Assembly: GCF_002252625.1 (NCBI RefSeq)
Contig: NZ_NQKW01000006.1
Location: 1 to 64,000 of the forward strand
From: Synechococcus sp. 1G10
GTDB taxonomy: Bacteria > Cyanobacteriota > Cyanobacteriia > PCC-6307 > Cyanobiaceae
Length of the DNA stretch: 64,000 bases
Reading direction: 5' to 3'
Both the position numbers and the translations under genes were made by a program. Positions within the stretch are counted from its first letter, which is position 1, and each line of letters begins with the position of its first letter. A model generated the notes under the pieces. It made no database searches, was not told the DNA's origin, and saw nothing but the letters and a program-made list of their open reading frames with translations. Positions 45,175 to 54,406 of this stretch are shown in pieces.

Positions 45175-46092
45175 GTGACCTCCTCTCCGGACCTGGCTTC
45201 GCTCTACCAGCTGTTGGCCAACCAGCAGCGACCCATCCTGCCCTCAGGTGAGCAGAGGGCAATCCTGGGCTGTGGCTACGTCGGTGAAGCGGTCGCCAAG
45301 ACCTGGAGGCAGCAGGGACATGAACTCTGGGGAACCACAACCCGTCATGAACGCTTGATCGAATTGGCTGAATTTGTTGATGCGCCAGTTGTTTTTGATT
45401 CCACGGACTCCAGCAGCAACCTCGATTTTACCAGAAATCTTGATGGAATACTGGTGTCCTTCGCGCCCTCAAAGAGTGCTCATGTTGACATTAACCAATA
45501 TCAGGAGACATTCCTTGGAGGCCTGGAATTATTGATTGATTCGATAAAGCATCGTTCAAGTGAAACACCACTTCAGTTGGTTCACTTGAGCAGTTGCGGC
45601 GTTTATGGAAATCGGCGCGGAGCAATGACCGACGAGACTGACCAGCTCGACTGTCTTCACCCCGTCAATGTGGTCCTGGCAGGAGCTGAAGAGATGATTC
45701 AATCGGTCCGCTCAGAGGCAGTCAACGTCTGCATTCTACGACTGGGCGGCATCTATGGCCCCGGTCGTGATATTCCTGGCATGCTCCTTTCAGCAGCAGG
45801 CAGCACGATTCAGCGCAATGGTCAAAATGTGCCTTGCTGGGTCCATCTTGATGATATTGTTCGTGGAGTAAATTTTGCTTTCGAGCACAATCTCAACGAA
45901 ATCTACAATTTGGTGAATGATACTCAGTACACCGGTCAGGAGCTTACGGACCGCTTGTGCGAACGGGCTGGCCTGCCTACAGCGAAATGGCTGTCGGTGG
46001 ACACGACCGATCGCGTGCTCAATGCGAGAGTGAGTAATGTCAAACTCAAGCGACTCGGCTTCACGTTGACTCAACCCTGCATGGTGGGCTGA
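45175..46092 (+). CDS. NAD(P)-binding epimerase/dehydratase-like protein (SDR family)
   Basis: A 305-residue extended short-chain dehydrogenase with N-terminal GCGYVGEAVAKTW (a variant of GxxGxxG), HLSSCGVYGNRRGAMTDETD in place of the usual YxxxK region (the Tyr is in GVYGNR), LRLGGIYGPGRD and a C-terminal domain for the substrate. The canonical YxxxK is not evident (VLAGAEEMI aligns near it), so activity is uncertain. The start is GTG 45175. The second half is notably AT-richer than its neighbours. Confidence 0.75.
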   Translation: MTSSPDLASLYQLLANQQRPILPSGEQRAILGCGYVGEAVAKTWRQQGHELWGTTTRHERLIELAEFVDAPVVFDSTDSSSNLDFTRNLDGILVSFAPSKSAHVDINQYQETFLGGLELLIDSIKHRSSETPLQLVHLSSCGVYGNRRGAMTDETDQLDCLHPVNVVLAGAEEMIQSVRSEAVNVCILRLGGIYGPGRDIPGMLLSAAGSTIQRNGQNVPCWVHLDDIVRGVNFAFEHNLNEIYNLVNDTQYTGQELTDRLCERAGLPTAKWLSVDTTDRVLNARVSNVKLKRLGFTLTQPCMVG

Positions 46093-46211
46093 TAACGCCG
46101 TTCAACCCAACGAGTCAGCTGATGCTTCTCATCGTATTCAATGATCAGATGCACAAAGATTCTGGCACTTAACAGGCAGCCAAAATTCAGATCAAATGGT
46201 CCATGAGGAAA

Positions 46212-46233
46212 CTTGATTAGGTAGCTATCTCCG
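46212..46233 (+). repeat. Left terminal inverted repeat of the IS1595-family element
   Basis: Begins CTTGATTAGGTAGC and ends TATCTCCG. It matches the complement of the right end at 19 of 22 bases and contains the transposase stop codon. Confidence 0.8.
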
Positions 46234-47179
46234 CACTCCTCAAGAAGCGTTCCGGCCGAGCGCCGCAGCTGCAGATGGCATGAACCACCCGCTCGGTCAT
46301 CGTTGTCAAGTTGAAGCGACGGTTGAATCGGTAATTGAACGCACCCAGGTAGCGATCGGCGTACTTATCGAATTTCAGGGCATGGAAGGTGCCACTGAAG
46401 CTGGTTTTCAAATTGCTGAGCACCGTGTTGATCCAGCGGAATTCCGGCAGTTCATTGGGATGGCGTCCTTTCACCACTACAGCTTGATTCCGGCAACCAA
46501 CTTCTGTTACGGCACGGAAGCAGGCAAGCCCATCTGATATCACTTCACATCCGATCGCCAGTGAATCCTGTGCCCAGTCAGCGATGGCGGCAAAGGAGAA
46601 AGTGGCCACAGTGGCAAGCTTCACGTACCGGGGGTGACCCGCATCATCGAGTGAGACGGCCGCGACGATCGGCACCTTGTTCTCTGATCCACGACCTGTC
46701 TTGCCACCACAGCGTTCTCCACCAAGGTAGGCATCATCCACTTGCACTCTTACTCGCAAGACATAGGCCCCATCCCGCTCCTTCATTGCCTGAATGATCT
46801 TGTTGTGAACCAGCCATGCCGTGCGGTAGTTCACACCGAGATGGCGCCTCAGAGCGAGTGAAGAGATGCCAGTCTTGGCCTGGCCCATCAGGTAGAACGC
46901 AAGGAACCAAGTGGTCAGCGGCAACTTGGTCGCCTCCAGGATGGTTCCGGCCGTGAGGGTGGCCTGATGGCGGCAGCTCCGGCATTGATAGCGCTTGTGG
47001 CGCCTGCCATGGATCAGTCCGTACTCCTTGCCCTCACAGCGGGGGCAACGGAAACCATCAGGCCAGCGCGTCTGCTCCAGGGCCGCCTCACATTTCTCCT
47101 CGGTGCCGTAAAGCTCGATAAACCTTGGCAGCGACAGGCCGGCCTGGAACTGGATCCGACTCATGGCCATGGCAGACAC
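46217..47179 (-). CDS. IS1595-family transposase
   Basis: A 320-residue ISXO2-like DDE-type transposase with an N-terminal zinc ribbon (FRCPRCEGKEYGLIHGRRHK, YQCRSCRHQATLTAGTILEA), an HTH (ALRRHLGVNYRTAWLVHNKI) and the catalytic core (VQVDDAYLGGER, EVISDGLACF, then FHALKFDKYADRYLGAFNYR). No stop or frameshift is seen, so it should be active. A 20-base inverted repeat (47181-47200) lies just upstream of the start and may be its promoter or operator. Confidence 0.95.
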   Translation of the reverse strand: MSAMAMSRIQFQAGLSLPRFIELYGTEEKCEAALEQTRWPDGFRCPRCEGKEYGLIHGRRHKRYQCRSCRHQATLTAGTILEATKLPLTTWFLAFYLMGQAKTGISSLALRRHLGVNYRTAWLVHNKIIQAMKERDGAYVLRVRVQVDDAYLGGERCGGKTGRGSENKVPIVAAVSLDDAGHPRYVKLATVATFSFAAIADWAQDSLAIGCEVISDGLACFRAVTEVGCRNQAVVVKGRHPNELPEFRWINTVLSNLKTSFSGTFHALKFDKYADRYLGAFNYRFNRRFNLTTMTERVVHAICSCGARPERFLRSAEIAT

Positions 47180-47221
47180 CGCTGGTATATACGTACCAGC
47201 CTAGGCAGCAAGGCCTGCTAA

Positions 47222-47243
47222 CGGAGCTTGCTGCCTAATCAAG
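47222..47243 (-). repeat. Right terminal inverted repeat of the IS1595-family element
   Basis: Read on the minus strand it begins CTTGATTAGGCAGC and ends AAGCTCCG, pairing with the left end at 19 of 22 bases. Confidence 0.8.
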
Positions 47244-47739
47244 ATAGTTGTTGCCTAGATTATAGTTATCCCTATGAAATGGAAACTTGCGTTCCCCGTT
47301 TGAAGCAAATCGTAAGCCTGTTCCAGACCACAAGACCCGTGTCGGCATCTCAAAAACTTATCGCATACATTGTTGACCCAGCTGGATCTGATTCTCTACG
47401 GGTCAGATCTGTACCCGTTCAGGGGCTGGATATGGGGTGTGCGCGTCTCAGAAACGCTACCTGTAGGGCCTGTGGCGGTTCTGAAGGCCTGAAATTGGGC
47501 TTGTTGGGGCCAGGCGATGGGTCTTGAGCTATCTCCAAACGTCAGCCAGTGGAGCAGACCCATTGCGTTGCAATGGGTCTCAGGTTCATCCCGCCCCCTG
47601 AACAGGTACTCAGATCTATTCCAGCGCTCTCTCGGCCGTACCAGGGCGTCACCCCCTGCCAGTCGCCATCAAACCTGGCTCGCATCAGATCCCACTGACG
47701 ATCAGCTCCTGTGTTGCTCTGGCTGGTCGTGCTTGCCAT

Positions 47740-48204
47740 GGTGCTCAGCCAAGAATCCGGATCGTCATCGCCTGATTCTCTCAGGACGAAGAAACGTCCA
47801 GCTAAAAGTAGACCTTTTGGAGGTGAAGTTCAGCGGCACCGGCTCGGGGTAGCGAAGCTGCTTCTCATGTCTGAGCAGGGGAGAAGCCCCTTGTTCAGGC
47901 TAGCGTGGAGTTCCCGTAGACGCCGTTCTGAAAGAGCTGAGTGGCGCCCACCCGCTGGTGGACGGAGACAAGAGCGATGATCTCGTTGCAGTGGCACGGA
48001 TTCAGCGCAGGTTGCGTCTACTGCACTAGATAATCACCTGATCGCTGATATGCAAGGCAATTCAAGAGAAGATTCTGGCCATTTCGCCTGTGAGAGTATA
48101 GACCTTGCAGGCAAGGCAAAAGACCAATGTTTAGTCAAGAATGTGTCCACAATACCAAGCAGCAATTTCGGACGAAGTACCGTTCTCCAATGTATTTTCT
48201 GCAT
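47740..48204. other. Region without a supportable gene
   Basis: About 465 bp of lower-GC sequence with only short frames. One plus-strand frame near 47915-48029 gives VDAVLKELSGAHPLVDGDKS, faintly like the HPFxxGN motif of Fic/Doc toxins, but it lacks the Gly-Asn and a start. Probably degraded sequence. Confidence 0.3.
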
Positions 48205-48483
48205 TTACGTCTTCACATCAATGGTGATCTGCACCCTCTCCCGATAGGCGTTGAAGCAGTGGCCCTCGGTGGTGATCCGCAGGGCGGTGCCCTCCCTGAG
48301 AGCAAATTGAGGCGGAACATAAGGGGCACGTAGCTGGCGGCGAGGCTCACCGATGAGATCCCCTCGAAGCATGCGTCTGGCGACCCAGTGGCTGGGAGGG
48401 AGAGCATGGGCCTCGAAGAGCCTGGATACCGGGGGTTTCTGCCAAGACCCAGCGCTAAAGAAACGATCCCGCCGCCGGAGTGC
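48205..48483 (-). pseudogene. Open frame antisense to the cpcE leader, possible gene remnant
   Basis: A 92-codon minus-strand frame ends at TAA 48205-48207 and is closed upstream by TGA 48484-48486. It reads FFSAGSWQKPPVSRLFEAHA, RMLRGDLIGEP, then FALREGTALRITTEGHCFNA and VQITIDVKT, which looks protein-like, but it has no good start codon. It may be the C-terminus of a broken gene. Family not recognised. Confidence 0.3.
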
Positions 48484-48571
48484 TCATCAGGACATGGGGA
48501 GATGGGGAGATGGGGCCCATCGGATGGATGCAATGGCAACATCAATGGTTCCCCTATGCACCGTGCGGGCC

Positions 48572-49396
48572 ATGGCTGGCACTGCTGATCTGGATTCCGC
48601 TATGGCCACAGCCGGCGAACCCATCTCGGAGGAGGAAGCGTTGCAGCGACTACGCCAGAGCGAGGATCAATCCCATCAGTACTACGCCGCCTGGTGGCTG
48701 GGCCGTATGCGCAGCCGCCATCCGGAGACAGTGCCCTTACTTCAGGCGGCCTTGCGTCGGCGCCAGCCCCGCGCGGTTTCGTCCGGTGTGGAAGAGAATG
48801 CCGTGGCCCGCAATGCCGCCCGGGCGCTGGGAAAGCTAGGGGATCCACAGGCGATCCCCGATCTGCTTGCTACCCTTGAGGACGAGGACGACGGGCTGAG
48901 GGAAGCGGCGGCGCGAGCTCTTGGGGAACTCCGTGCAAGGGAGGCTGTTTCGCCGATCTGCGCCCGCTTGGCCAGCGATCAGGCAGGGCAACCCCTTCCC
49001 AACAGCCTGAGGTTACGAGAGCCCTGCGAGGCCCTGATCGAGGCCCTGGGGGACATCGGCGTAGCCTCTCCCGATGTAGTGGACGCGATCCAGCCTTTCG
49101 CCATCCACGAGCGGCCCCTGATCCGCAGCGCCGCCGCGAGGGCCCTTTTCCAGCTCACACAAGATCCGCGCTGGGGACACAGCTTGATCGAACTGCTTGA
49201 ACATCCCCAGCTGCAGGTCCGACGTTCCGCACTGATGGACCTGGGCGCCGTGGGTTGGCGACCGGCGCTCGAACCGATCCGGGACACCCTGGCTGAAAAC
49301 AGCCTCAAACTGATCGCCCTACGGGGGCTGGTGGAACGGGGCCAAGCCCCCCCTGACACCGAGACTGTGCTTAGGGCGATGGACGACTTGCTTTGA
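48572..49396 (+). CDS. cpcE: Phycocyanobilin lyase subunit CpcE
   Basis: CpcE, with CpcF, attaches (and in some strains isomerises) the bilin at Cys84 of phycocyanin alpha. From ATG 48572 the 274-residue product has HEAT repeats (AVARNAARALGKLGDPQAIP, DDGLREAAARALGELRAREA, RPLIRSAAARALFQLTQDPR) and the N-terminal ISEEEALQRLRQSEDQSHQY, AAWWLGRMRS typical of CpcE. Longer starts (48533, 48353) exist but add no conserved sequence. The cpcF start overlaps its end. Confidence 0.9.
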   Translation: MAGTADLDSAMATAGEPISEEEALQRLRQSEDQSHQYYAAWWLGRMRSRHPETVPLLQAALRRRQPRAVSSGVEENAVARNAARALGKLGDPQAIPDLLATLEDEDDGLREAAARALGELRAREAVSPICARLASDQAGQPLPNSLRLREPCEALIEALGDIGVASPDVVDAIQPFAIHERPLIRSAAARALFQLTQDPRWGHSLIELLEHPQLQVRRSALMDLGAVGWRPALEPIRDTLAENSLKLIALRGLVERGQAPPDTETVLRAMDDLL

Positions 49397-50115
49397 ATAA
49401 GACAGGAGCCGATGGTCTGAGCCTGGTCAGGCCCTTCATCAGAGCCGTGGAGCGCGCCGACAGCGCGGATGGGCTGCAGAAGGCGGCCGAAAATCTGGCT
49501 GGAGCCCTCGCTGCTCTGGCGAAGGCAGATCATCAGGGTGAGCCGCACTGCGATCCCGAGACCTGGGACGTGATTGATTGCCTGCTCCAAGTGCTTGGAT
49601 TCAACAATCCTGGGGCCGCCGTGGCTGCTGTGGACGGGTTGATCGCGATCGGCCCTCCTGCTGTGGAGCCGCTGCTGGGCAGCCTCGATGAACGGAACTA
49701 CGGCGCCAGGGCCTGGGCCGTGCGTGCCCTGGCCGGGATCGGCGATGTACGTGGCCTGGAGCTGCTGGAGAGCGCTCTGGCCTGCGATATCGGTCCGAGC
49801 GTGCGGCGAGCCGCGGCCCGTGGCCTGGGTCAACTCCGTATCGATGCCCTCCCCCAGAGCGAGCAGACCCGCCTGCGACAGCGGTGCCTCGACGCCCTTC
49901 TGGCAGGTGGCGGCGATGGTGAATGGGTGGTCCGCTACGCCGTGGCAGTGGGACTGGAGCAACTGCTGCTCGGCATGGGCAGGGCAGAGCCGGGGCATCG
50001 CTCCGGACTGCAGGCCCTGCAGGAGCTGGCCGGCGAGCCCGGGGACGACACCCCGGTGGTGCGACTGCGGGCCGGGCTGGCCCTGAGCCGCCTGGGTGGC
50101 GGGGCGGGGGGCTGA
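49393..50115 (+). CDS. cpcF: Phycocyanobilin lyase subunit CpcF
   Basis: A 240-residue HEAT-repeat partner of CpcE (NNPGAAVAAVDGLIAIGPPA, NYGARAWAVRALAGIGDVRG, GPSVRRAAARGLGQLRIDAL, WVVRYAVAVGLEQLLLGMGR). It starts at TTG 49393, overlapping the cpcE stop by 4 bp, which indicates coupled translation. Its stop overlaps the phosphatase ATG by one base. Confidence 0.9.
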   Translation: MNKTGADGLSLVRPFIRAVERADSADGLQKAAENLAGALAALAKADHQGEPHCDPETWDVIDCLLQVLGFNNPGAAVAAVDGLIAIGPPAVEPLLGSLDERNYGARAWAVRALAGIGDVRGLELLESALACDIGPSVRRAAARGLGQLRIDALPQSEQTRLRQRCLDALLAGGGDGEWVVRYAVAVGLEQLLLGMGRAEPGHRSGLQALQELAGEPGDDTPVVRLRAGLALSRLGGGAGG

Positions 50116-50621
50116 TGGAACGTTCCCGTCTGTTGTTCGTCTGCCTGGGCAATATCTGCCGCTCCCCCGCCGCAGAAGGGGTGTTCCTGCACCACCTGCA
50201 GCTGCGGGGTCTTGAACAATCCTTCAGTGTCGATTCGGCCGGCACGGGCAACTGGCATGCCGGTCAGCCGGCCGATGCCCGCATGCGAGCTGCGGCTGCC
50301 GGGCGGGGCATCCACCTGCCCAGCCGTGCCCGCCAGATCGTGGTCGCCGATCTTGATCAGTTCGATCACATCCTCACCATGGATGACGACAACCTGGCGG
50401 CGGTCCAGGCCATGAGCCGGGGCCGTAGATCCAGGGCCCAGATCAGGCCGATCACCCAGCACTGCCGCTTGCACAGGGTCCGTGAGGTACCCGATCCCTA
50501 CTACGGCGGCGCCGATGGCTTCGAGGGTGTGCTGGATCTGCTCGAGGATGCCTGCACGGGCTTGCTCGACGACCTGCTGGCCACCGGCACACCCTGGAAG
50601 CCATCGCCATCGGAACGATGA
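50115..50621 (+). CDS. Low-molecular-weight protein tyrosine phosphatase
   Basis: A 168-residue phosphatase with the P-loop CLGNICRSPAAEG near residue 10, SVDSAGTGNWHAGQPADARM, and the general-acid Asp in VPDPYYGGADGFEGVLDLLE. It dephosphorylates protein Tyr residues or acts as an arsenate reductase-like enzyme; the target is unknown. It is translationally joined to cpcF (TGATG) and marks the right edge of the PBS region. Confidence 0.92.
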   Translation: MERSRLLFVCLGNICRSPAAEGVFLHHLQLRGLEQSFSVDSAGTGNWHAGQPADARMRAAAAGRGIHLPSRARQIVVADLDQFDHILTMDDDNLAAVQAMSRGRRSRAQIRPITQHCRLHRVREVPDPYYGGADGFEGVLDLLEDACTGLLDDLLATGTPWKPSPSER

Positions 50622-50663
50622 GCCGACGGCAGGCCGCGAGCCCCCATGAGCAGGCGGCGACAC

Positions 50664-52256
50664 TCAGGCTGCTGCGCCATTCTCCGGAGCTGGCCAGGCC
50701 TCCTCGGGAATGCGCTCCCTGAACAGATCCACCAGGGTCGTGATCACCTCCTCGATGGCCAAGCCATCGGTGATCAGCTCCACCGCATCCTCGGCCTGGA
50801 GCAGGGGGGCCACCTCCCGGGTGGAATCCTGACGGTCCCGCTCGGTGATCAGTGTCTCCAGCTCCGCCAGGGACGGCACGGCGAACCCCCGCTGCTCCAG
50901 ATCCTGGGCCCGCCGACGGGCCCGCTCCGCCACCGTGGCGGTCAGGAACACCTTGAGATCCGCGTCGGGGAAAACGGCCGTGCCAATGTCGCGGCCCTCC
51001 GCCACCAGCCGGCCACGGGCGCCCAGGGCCCGCTGCTGCTGGGTGAGCGCCTCGCGCACGCAGCCGTGGGCAGCCACCTGGGACACCTGGGCGGTGACAT
51101 CGGGATGGCGGATCGCCTGGCTCACGTCGTGGCCGTTGACGCGCACCTGCTGATCGCCGCCGGCCTCCAGGTCGAGGCTGAGCTCCAGCCCCTCCAGCAG
51201 CGGCTCCACCTCCGCCGCCACAGCTGGATTGGCCCCATGGCGCAGCACCCACCAGGTCACAGCCCTGTACATGGCTCCGGTGTCGAGGTAAATGAGGCCG
51301 AGGCGGCGGGCCAGGTCCCGGGTGACCGTGCTCTTGCCAGCCCCGGCGGGGCCATCGATGGCGACGATCGGAGGACGGTTCATGAGTAGGAGGTGATCGA
51401 TCAGGCGGCTGGGGCCACAGCGGACGGCGGCCGCCAGCAGCAGCGGCCCCTGAGGCAGGGCGGAAGAATCCAGCGGGCGCAGCCGCAGGGCTTCCACCAT
51501 CTCCACATACTCCACCGCCAGATCGGCCTGTTCCAGCTCGGCCTGAACCAACCGCTCCAGCCGGGCGGGATCACGCTCACCGCTCTGCCAGGCCCGCCGC
51601 CCAATGGCCAGGGCAGCGGGCAGACCAGCCGCCTGGCCTCGCTCCATCTTCGAGAGATAGCGGTTGCGGGAGCTGGCCGCCAGACCATCGCTCTCCCGCC
51701 AGGTGGCGCATCCCTGGACCCGCACTGGCAGGGCCAGATCCGCCACGATCCTCCGCAGAATCACGAGCTGCTGCCAGTCCTTTTCGCCGAGCAGCAGGCG
51801 ATCAGGCTGCACCAGGGCCAGGAGCCTGGCCACCACCGTGGCGACCCCTTCGAAATGGCCTACTCGCGTGCGGGCACAGAGCCCCTGGAGCAGAGCGGGT
51901 GGGGGCAGGACCCGGGTCAGCTCGGCGTCGCCGCCGGGGAACAGCTCCTCGACAGCAGGAGCGAACAGGGCAGTGGCCCCTGCCGCGGAAGCAAGAGTGC
52001 CATCAGCACTGGGATCGCGCGGATAGCGCTCGAAATCCTCCCCGGGGCCGAACTGGAGCGGATTGACGAACACGCTCACCAGCACCCGCGGTAGTGGGCC
52101 CGAGGGGGAGAGGGATGCTGAAGCCCGCTCGATCAGACGGCGGTGGCCCTGATGCAGAGCACCCATGGTGGGCACGAAGTGAAGGGGGGTGGCCCGCAGG
52201 TCACCGGCGGGCCTGCACCAGCGCCGCAACTCATCACAGGTATGCAGCAGCTGCAT
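50664..52256 (-). CDS. panC/cmk: Bifunctional pantothenate synthetase/cytidylate kinase
   Basis: A 530-residue fusion known from cyanobacteria. The N-terminal half (about 1-290) is PanC, joining pantoate and beta-alanine: FVPTMGALHQGHRRLIERA, VNPLQFGPGEDFERYPRD, LLGEKDWQQLVILRRI, SSRNRYLSKMER. The C-terminal half is CMP kinase: IVAIDGPAGAGKSTVTRDLA, IYLDTGAMYRAVTWWVLRHG, VAEGRDIGTAVFPDADLKVF, RDRQDSTREVAPL. Start ATG 52256 (MQLLHTCDELRRW) fits PanC; the frame extends 17 codons upstream. Confidence 0.95.
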   Translation of the reverse strand: MQLLHTCDELRRWCRPAGDLRATPLHFVPTMGALHQGHRRLIERASASLSPSGPLPRVLVSVFVNPLQFGPGEDFERYPRDPSADGTLASAAGATALFAPAVEELFPGGDAELTRVLPPPALLQGLCARTRVGHFEGVATVVARLLALVQPDRLLLGEKDWQQLVILRRIVADLALPVRVQGCATWRESDGLAASSRNRYLSKMERGQAAGLPAALAIGRRAWQSGERDPARLERLVQAELEQADLAVEYVEMVEALRLRPLDSSALPQGPLLLAAAVRCGPSRLIDHLLLMNRPPIVAIDGPAGAGKSTVTRDLARRLGLIYLDTGAMYRAVTWWVLRHGANPAVAAEVEPLLEGLELSLDLEAGGDQQVRVNGHDVSQAIRHPDVTAQVSQVAAHGCVREALTQQQRALGARGRLVAEGRDIGTAVFPDADLKVFLTATVAERARRRAQDLEQRGFAVPSLAELETLITERDRQDSTREVAPLLQAEDAVELITDGLAIEEVITTLVDLFRERIPEEAWPAPENGAAA

Positions 52257-52273
52257 GGAAGCGCCAAACGAAA

Positions 52274-52300
52274 GCCCACCCGGCAGATTGCCGGATGGGC
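52274..52300 (-). terminator. Probable terminator after rlpA
   Basis: GCCCATCCGGC and GCCGGGTGGGC (minus strand, one mismatch) form an 11-bp hairpin followed by CTTTCGTTT, between the rlpA stop and the panC/cmk start. Confidence 0.55.
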
Positions 52301-52333
52301 CACTCAAGGAGATGGGGTGAATGCCCTCAGGTC

Positions 52334-52891
52334 TTACTGAACCACTTCCAGACGGACCTGAGCGATGCCGCTGGACACCAGGCCCAAGTTCTGTGCAGCT
52401 CCATGGGCCAGATCAATGATGCGGTTGCCGTGGAAGGGACCCCGGTCGTTGATGCGCACGATCGCGCTGCGACCGTTCCAGAGGTTGGTGACCTTCACCT
52501 TCGTGCCGAAGGGGAGGGTGCGGTGAGCCGCCGTCATGGTGCCTGGACGGAAGACTTCACCGTTGGCGGTGCGGTTGCCGAAGAAACCGGGGCCGTACCA
52601 GCTGGCCTCACCGGTGCCTGCCAGCTTGAAGCGGCGAGGAGTGGGGGCCGGGGCTGTGGGAGCGGAAGGAGCCTCCAGGGCCGGAGCTTCGCCATCCTGC
52701 TGGCGAATGGCTACTGGCTGGGAGGGCCGGACTGACTCTGACGACTCGACAGCCGGTGAAACAGAGGCAGGTTGGGCCATGGCCAGCAGGGAGGGCGACT
52801 CCGTTCGTGCCGATTCGGCAAGCACGGGGAAGGCGATTCCACTACCAGAAAGCAGGAGGGCAAGGGCCCCCAGGGGGAAAGTGCGACGCAT
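52334..52891 (-). CDS. rlpA: RlpA-like septal ring lytic transglycosylase
   Basis: A 185-residue exported protein: signal peptide (LGALALLLSGSGIAFPVLA), a Pro/Ala/Ser-rich linker, and a C-terminal double-psi beta-barrel (GEASWYGPGFFGNRTANGEV, TAAHRTLPFGTKVKVTNLW, AIVRINDRGPFHGNRIIDLA, HGAAQNLGL). RlpA cleaves naked glycan strands at the septum; the Asp in NDRGP is the catalytic residue. It is shorter than proteobacterial RlpA and lacks a SPOR domain. Confidence 0.9.
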   Translation of the reverse strand: MRRTFPLGALALLLSGSGIAFPVLAESARTESPSLLAMAQPASVSPAVESSESVRPSQPVAIRQQDGEAPALEAPSAPTAPAPTPRRFKLAGTGEASWYGPGFFGNRTANGEVFRPGTMTAAHRTLPFGTKVKVTNLWNGRSAIVRINDRGPFHGNRIIDLAHGAAQNLGLVSSGIAQVRLEVVQ

Positions 52892-53282
52892 AACATTCGA
52901 AACTCACCACAAATAGGCAACTGTCTTCGGATTGAAGGGTAGTTACTTGATGAATCGCGCTGACGATTGGAAGAGCTGAAAGCGCGAAATTAGTGGTGGA
53001 GTCCCTGAAGAAAAATCACGACCCCGAAAACTTACAGGAAGTTTCAGGAAGCTGGATGAGGGGCTTGGGCGCAGGAATTGATCAGAAATAGTCATTGACG
53101 CCGAAATCCCTGTCAGCAACAGAGCACAGAAGCGAATGAAGCATCGATATTGATCAGCGAAGCCAATCAGAGCTATCAGCAGGGCTGATCAATACTTGTG
53201 ACAATCAGGCAGGCGGCCCAGGCCGGGCTGCTGGCATCGGAGGATCAACGGCGACGAGGATCTGCCCAGCAGGAGCAACGCC
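52892..53282. promoter_or_regulatory. Intergenic region between divergent rlpA and purM
   Basis: This 391-bp spacer holds the divergent promoters of rlpA and purM. It is AT-richer than its surroundings, with no ORF of note and no clear hairpin that I can support. A purine-rich GGAGCAACGCC just before 53283 serves as the purM ribosome-binding site. Confidence 0.4.
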
Positions 53283-54317
53283 ATGGATTACCGCACGGCC
53301 GGAGTGGATGTGGCCGCCGGCAGGGCCTTTGTTGAGCGGATTCGCTCCAGTGTCGAGAGCACCCGCCGGCCTGAGGTGCTCGGTGGTCTGGGGGGATTCG
53401 GTGGGCTGTGCCGTCTGCCCGAGGGGTTGCGGCGCCCCCTGCTCGTTGCCGGCAGCGACGGAGTGGGAACCAAACTGGAGCTGGCCCAGGCCTACGGGCG
53501 TCACCACGCCGTGGGCATTGATCTGGTGGCGATGTGCGTCAACGACGTGATCACCAGTGGAGCCGAGCCCCTTTTCTTCCTGGATTACATCGCCACCGGC
53601 AAGCTCGCGCCCGAGGCCATGGCCCTTGTGGTGGAGGGGATCGCCGATGGCTGCCGCCAGAGCTGCTGTGCACTGCTGGGGGGCGAGACGGCGGAAATGC
53701 CGGGCTTCTATGGCCCGGGCCGCTACGACTTGGCCGGCTTCTGCGTGGCCGTGGTGGAGGAGGACGAGCTGGTCGACGGCAGGCAGGTCCAACCTGGCGA
53801 CCGGATCCTGGCTGTGGCCAGCAGTGGGGTCCACAGCAATGGCTTCAGCCTGGTGAGGCGGATTCTCGCGGGTAGCGCCACCACAGAGAGCACCCGAATG
53901 GGGGGCGAGGACCGGCCAGTGATCGAGGCACTGCTGGAGCCCACACGCCTCTACGGCTCCCTGGTGAAGGCCCTGCGCCAGCATGCGGTTCCCCTCCATG
54001 CGATGGCCCATATCACCGGCGGTGGGTTGCCGGAAAACCTGCCCCGCTGCCTGCCAGTCGGAACCCACGGCCGGATCGAGGCCAACAGCTGGGAGCGCCC
54101 AGCACTGTTCCGCTGGCTGCAAGACGAAGGCGAGGTGCCGGAAGCCGATCTGTGGAACACGTTCAACCTGGGGGTCGGCTTCTGCCTGGTGGTGCCGGTG
54201 CCTGCCGTCTCACGGGCCCTGGAGGTGTGCACGCTGCTGGGACATCAGGCCTGGCCACTTGGTGTGGTGGAGGCCGGAGCCTCAGGCGCGGAGTCCCTGG
54301 GGGGTTTGCCGTACTGA
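53283..54317 (+). CDS. purM: Phosphoribosylformylglycinamidine cyclo-ligase (AIR synthetase)
   Basis: PurM closes the imidazole ring of AIR in purine synthesis. The 344-residue product has [100 protein letters not shown] and [18 protein letters not shown], all expected family blocks. No frameshift or truncation is visible. Confidence 0.96.
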   Translation: MDYRTAGVDVAAGRAFVERIRSSVESTRRPEVLGGLGGFGGLCRLPEGLRRPLLVAGSDGVGTKLELAQAYGRHHAVGIDLVAMCVNDVITSGAEPLFFLDYIATGKLAPEAMALVVEGIADGCRQSCCALLGGETAEMPGFYGPGRYDLAGFCVAVVEEDELVDGRQVQPGDRILAVASSGVHSNGFSLVRRILAGSATTESTRMGGEDRPVIEALLEPTRLYGSLVKALRQHAVPLHAMAHITGGGLPENLPRCLPVGTHGRIEANSWERPALFRWLQDEGEVPEADLWNTFNLGVGFCLVVPVPAVSRALEVCTLLGHQAWPLGVVEAGASGAESLGGLPY

Positions 54318-54406
54318 TCGCCCCATCCCTGCTCCTGGCAGATTGCTGATGGTTTCGCTGACCTTGATCGCTGGCGGCGCATCCGGTAATTCATACGTCC
54401 TTAACC

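Larger units (their letters stand above)
46212..47243 (-). mobile_element. IS1595-family insertion sequence, 1032 bp
   Basis: The ends are 22-bp inverted repeats (46212-46233 and 47222-47243) matching at 19 of 22 positions, and one intact transposase gene fills the interior, its TAA lying inside the left repeat. No target-site duplication is evident in the flanking eight bases (TGAGGAAA left, ATAGTTGT right). The element appears complete and recent compared with the decayed gene around it. Confidence 0.85.
46071..47739 (-). pseudogene. Decayed gene interrupted by an IS1595-family element
   Basis: An N-terminal piece starting at ATG 47739 (DRQWDLMRARFDGDWQGVTP and on to a stop near 47545) and a C-terminal piece (46071-46211) flank the insertion. 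Removing the IS joins the frames exactly: RDNYNLGNNY before it and FPHGPFDLNFGCLLSARIFV after it. The middle also has an internal stop and a frame change (YAISF, stop, DADTGLVVW, then SGTGLRFA in another frame). The parent may be a DUF3598/CpeS-like lipocalin-type protein, which is tentative. The end overlaps the epimerase gene by 22 bp. Confidence 0.6.

Noticed and set aside
47915-48029. Fragment faintly resembling a Fic/Doc toxin motif.
   Set aside because: Lacks the Gly-Asn of HPFxxGN, has no start codon and is too short; similarity may be chance.
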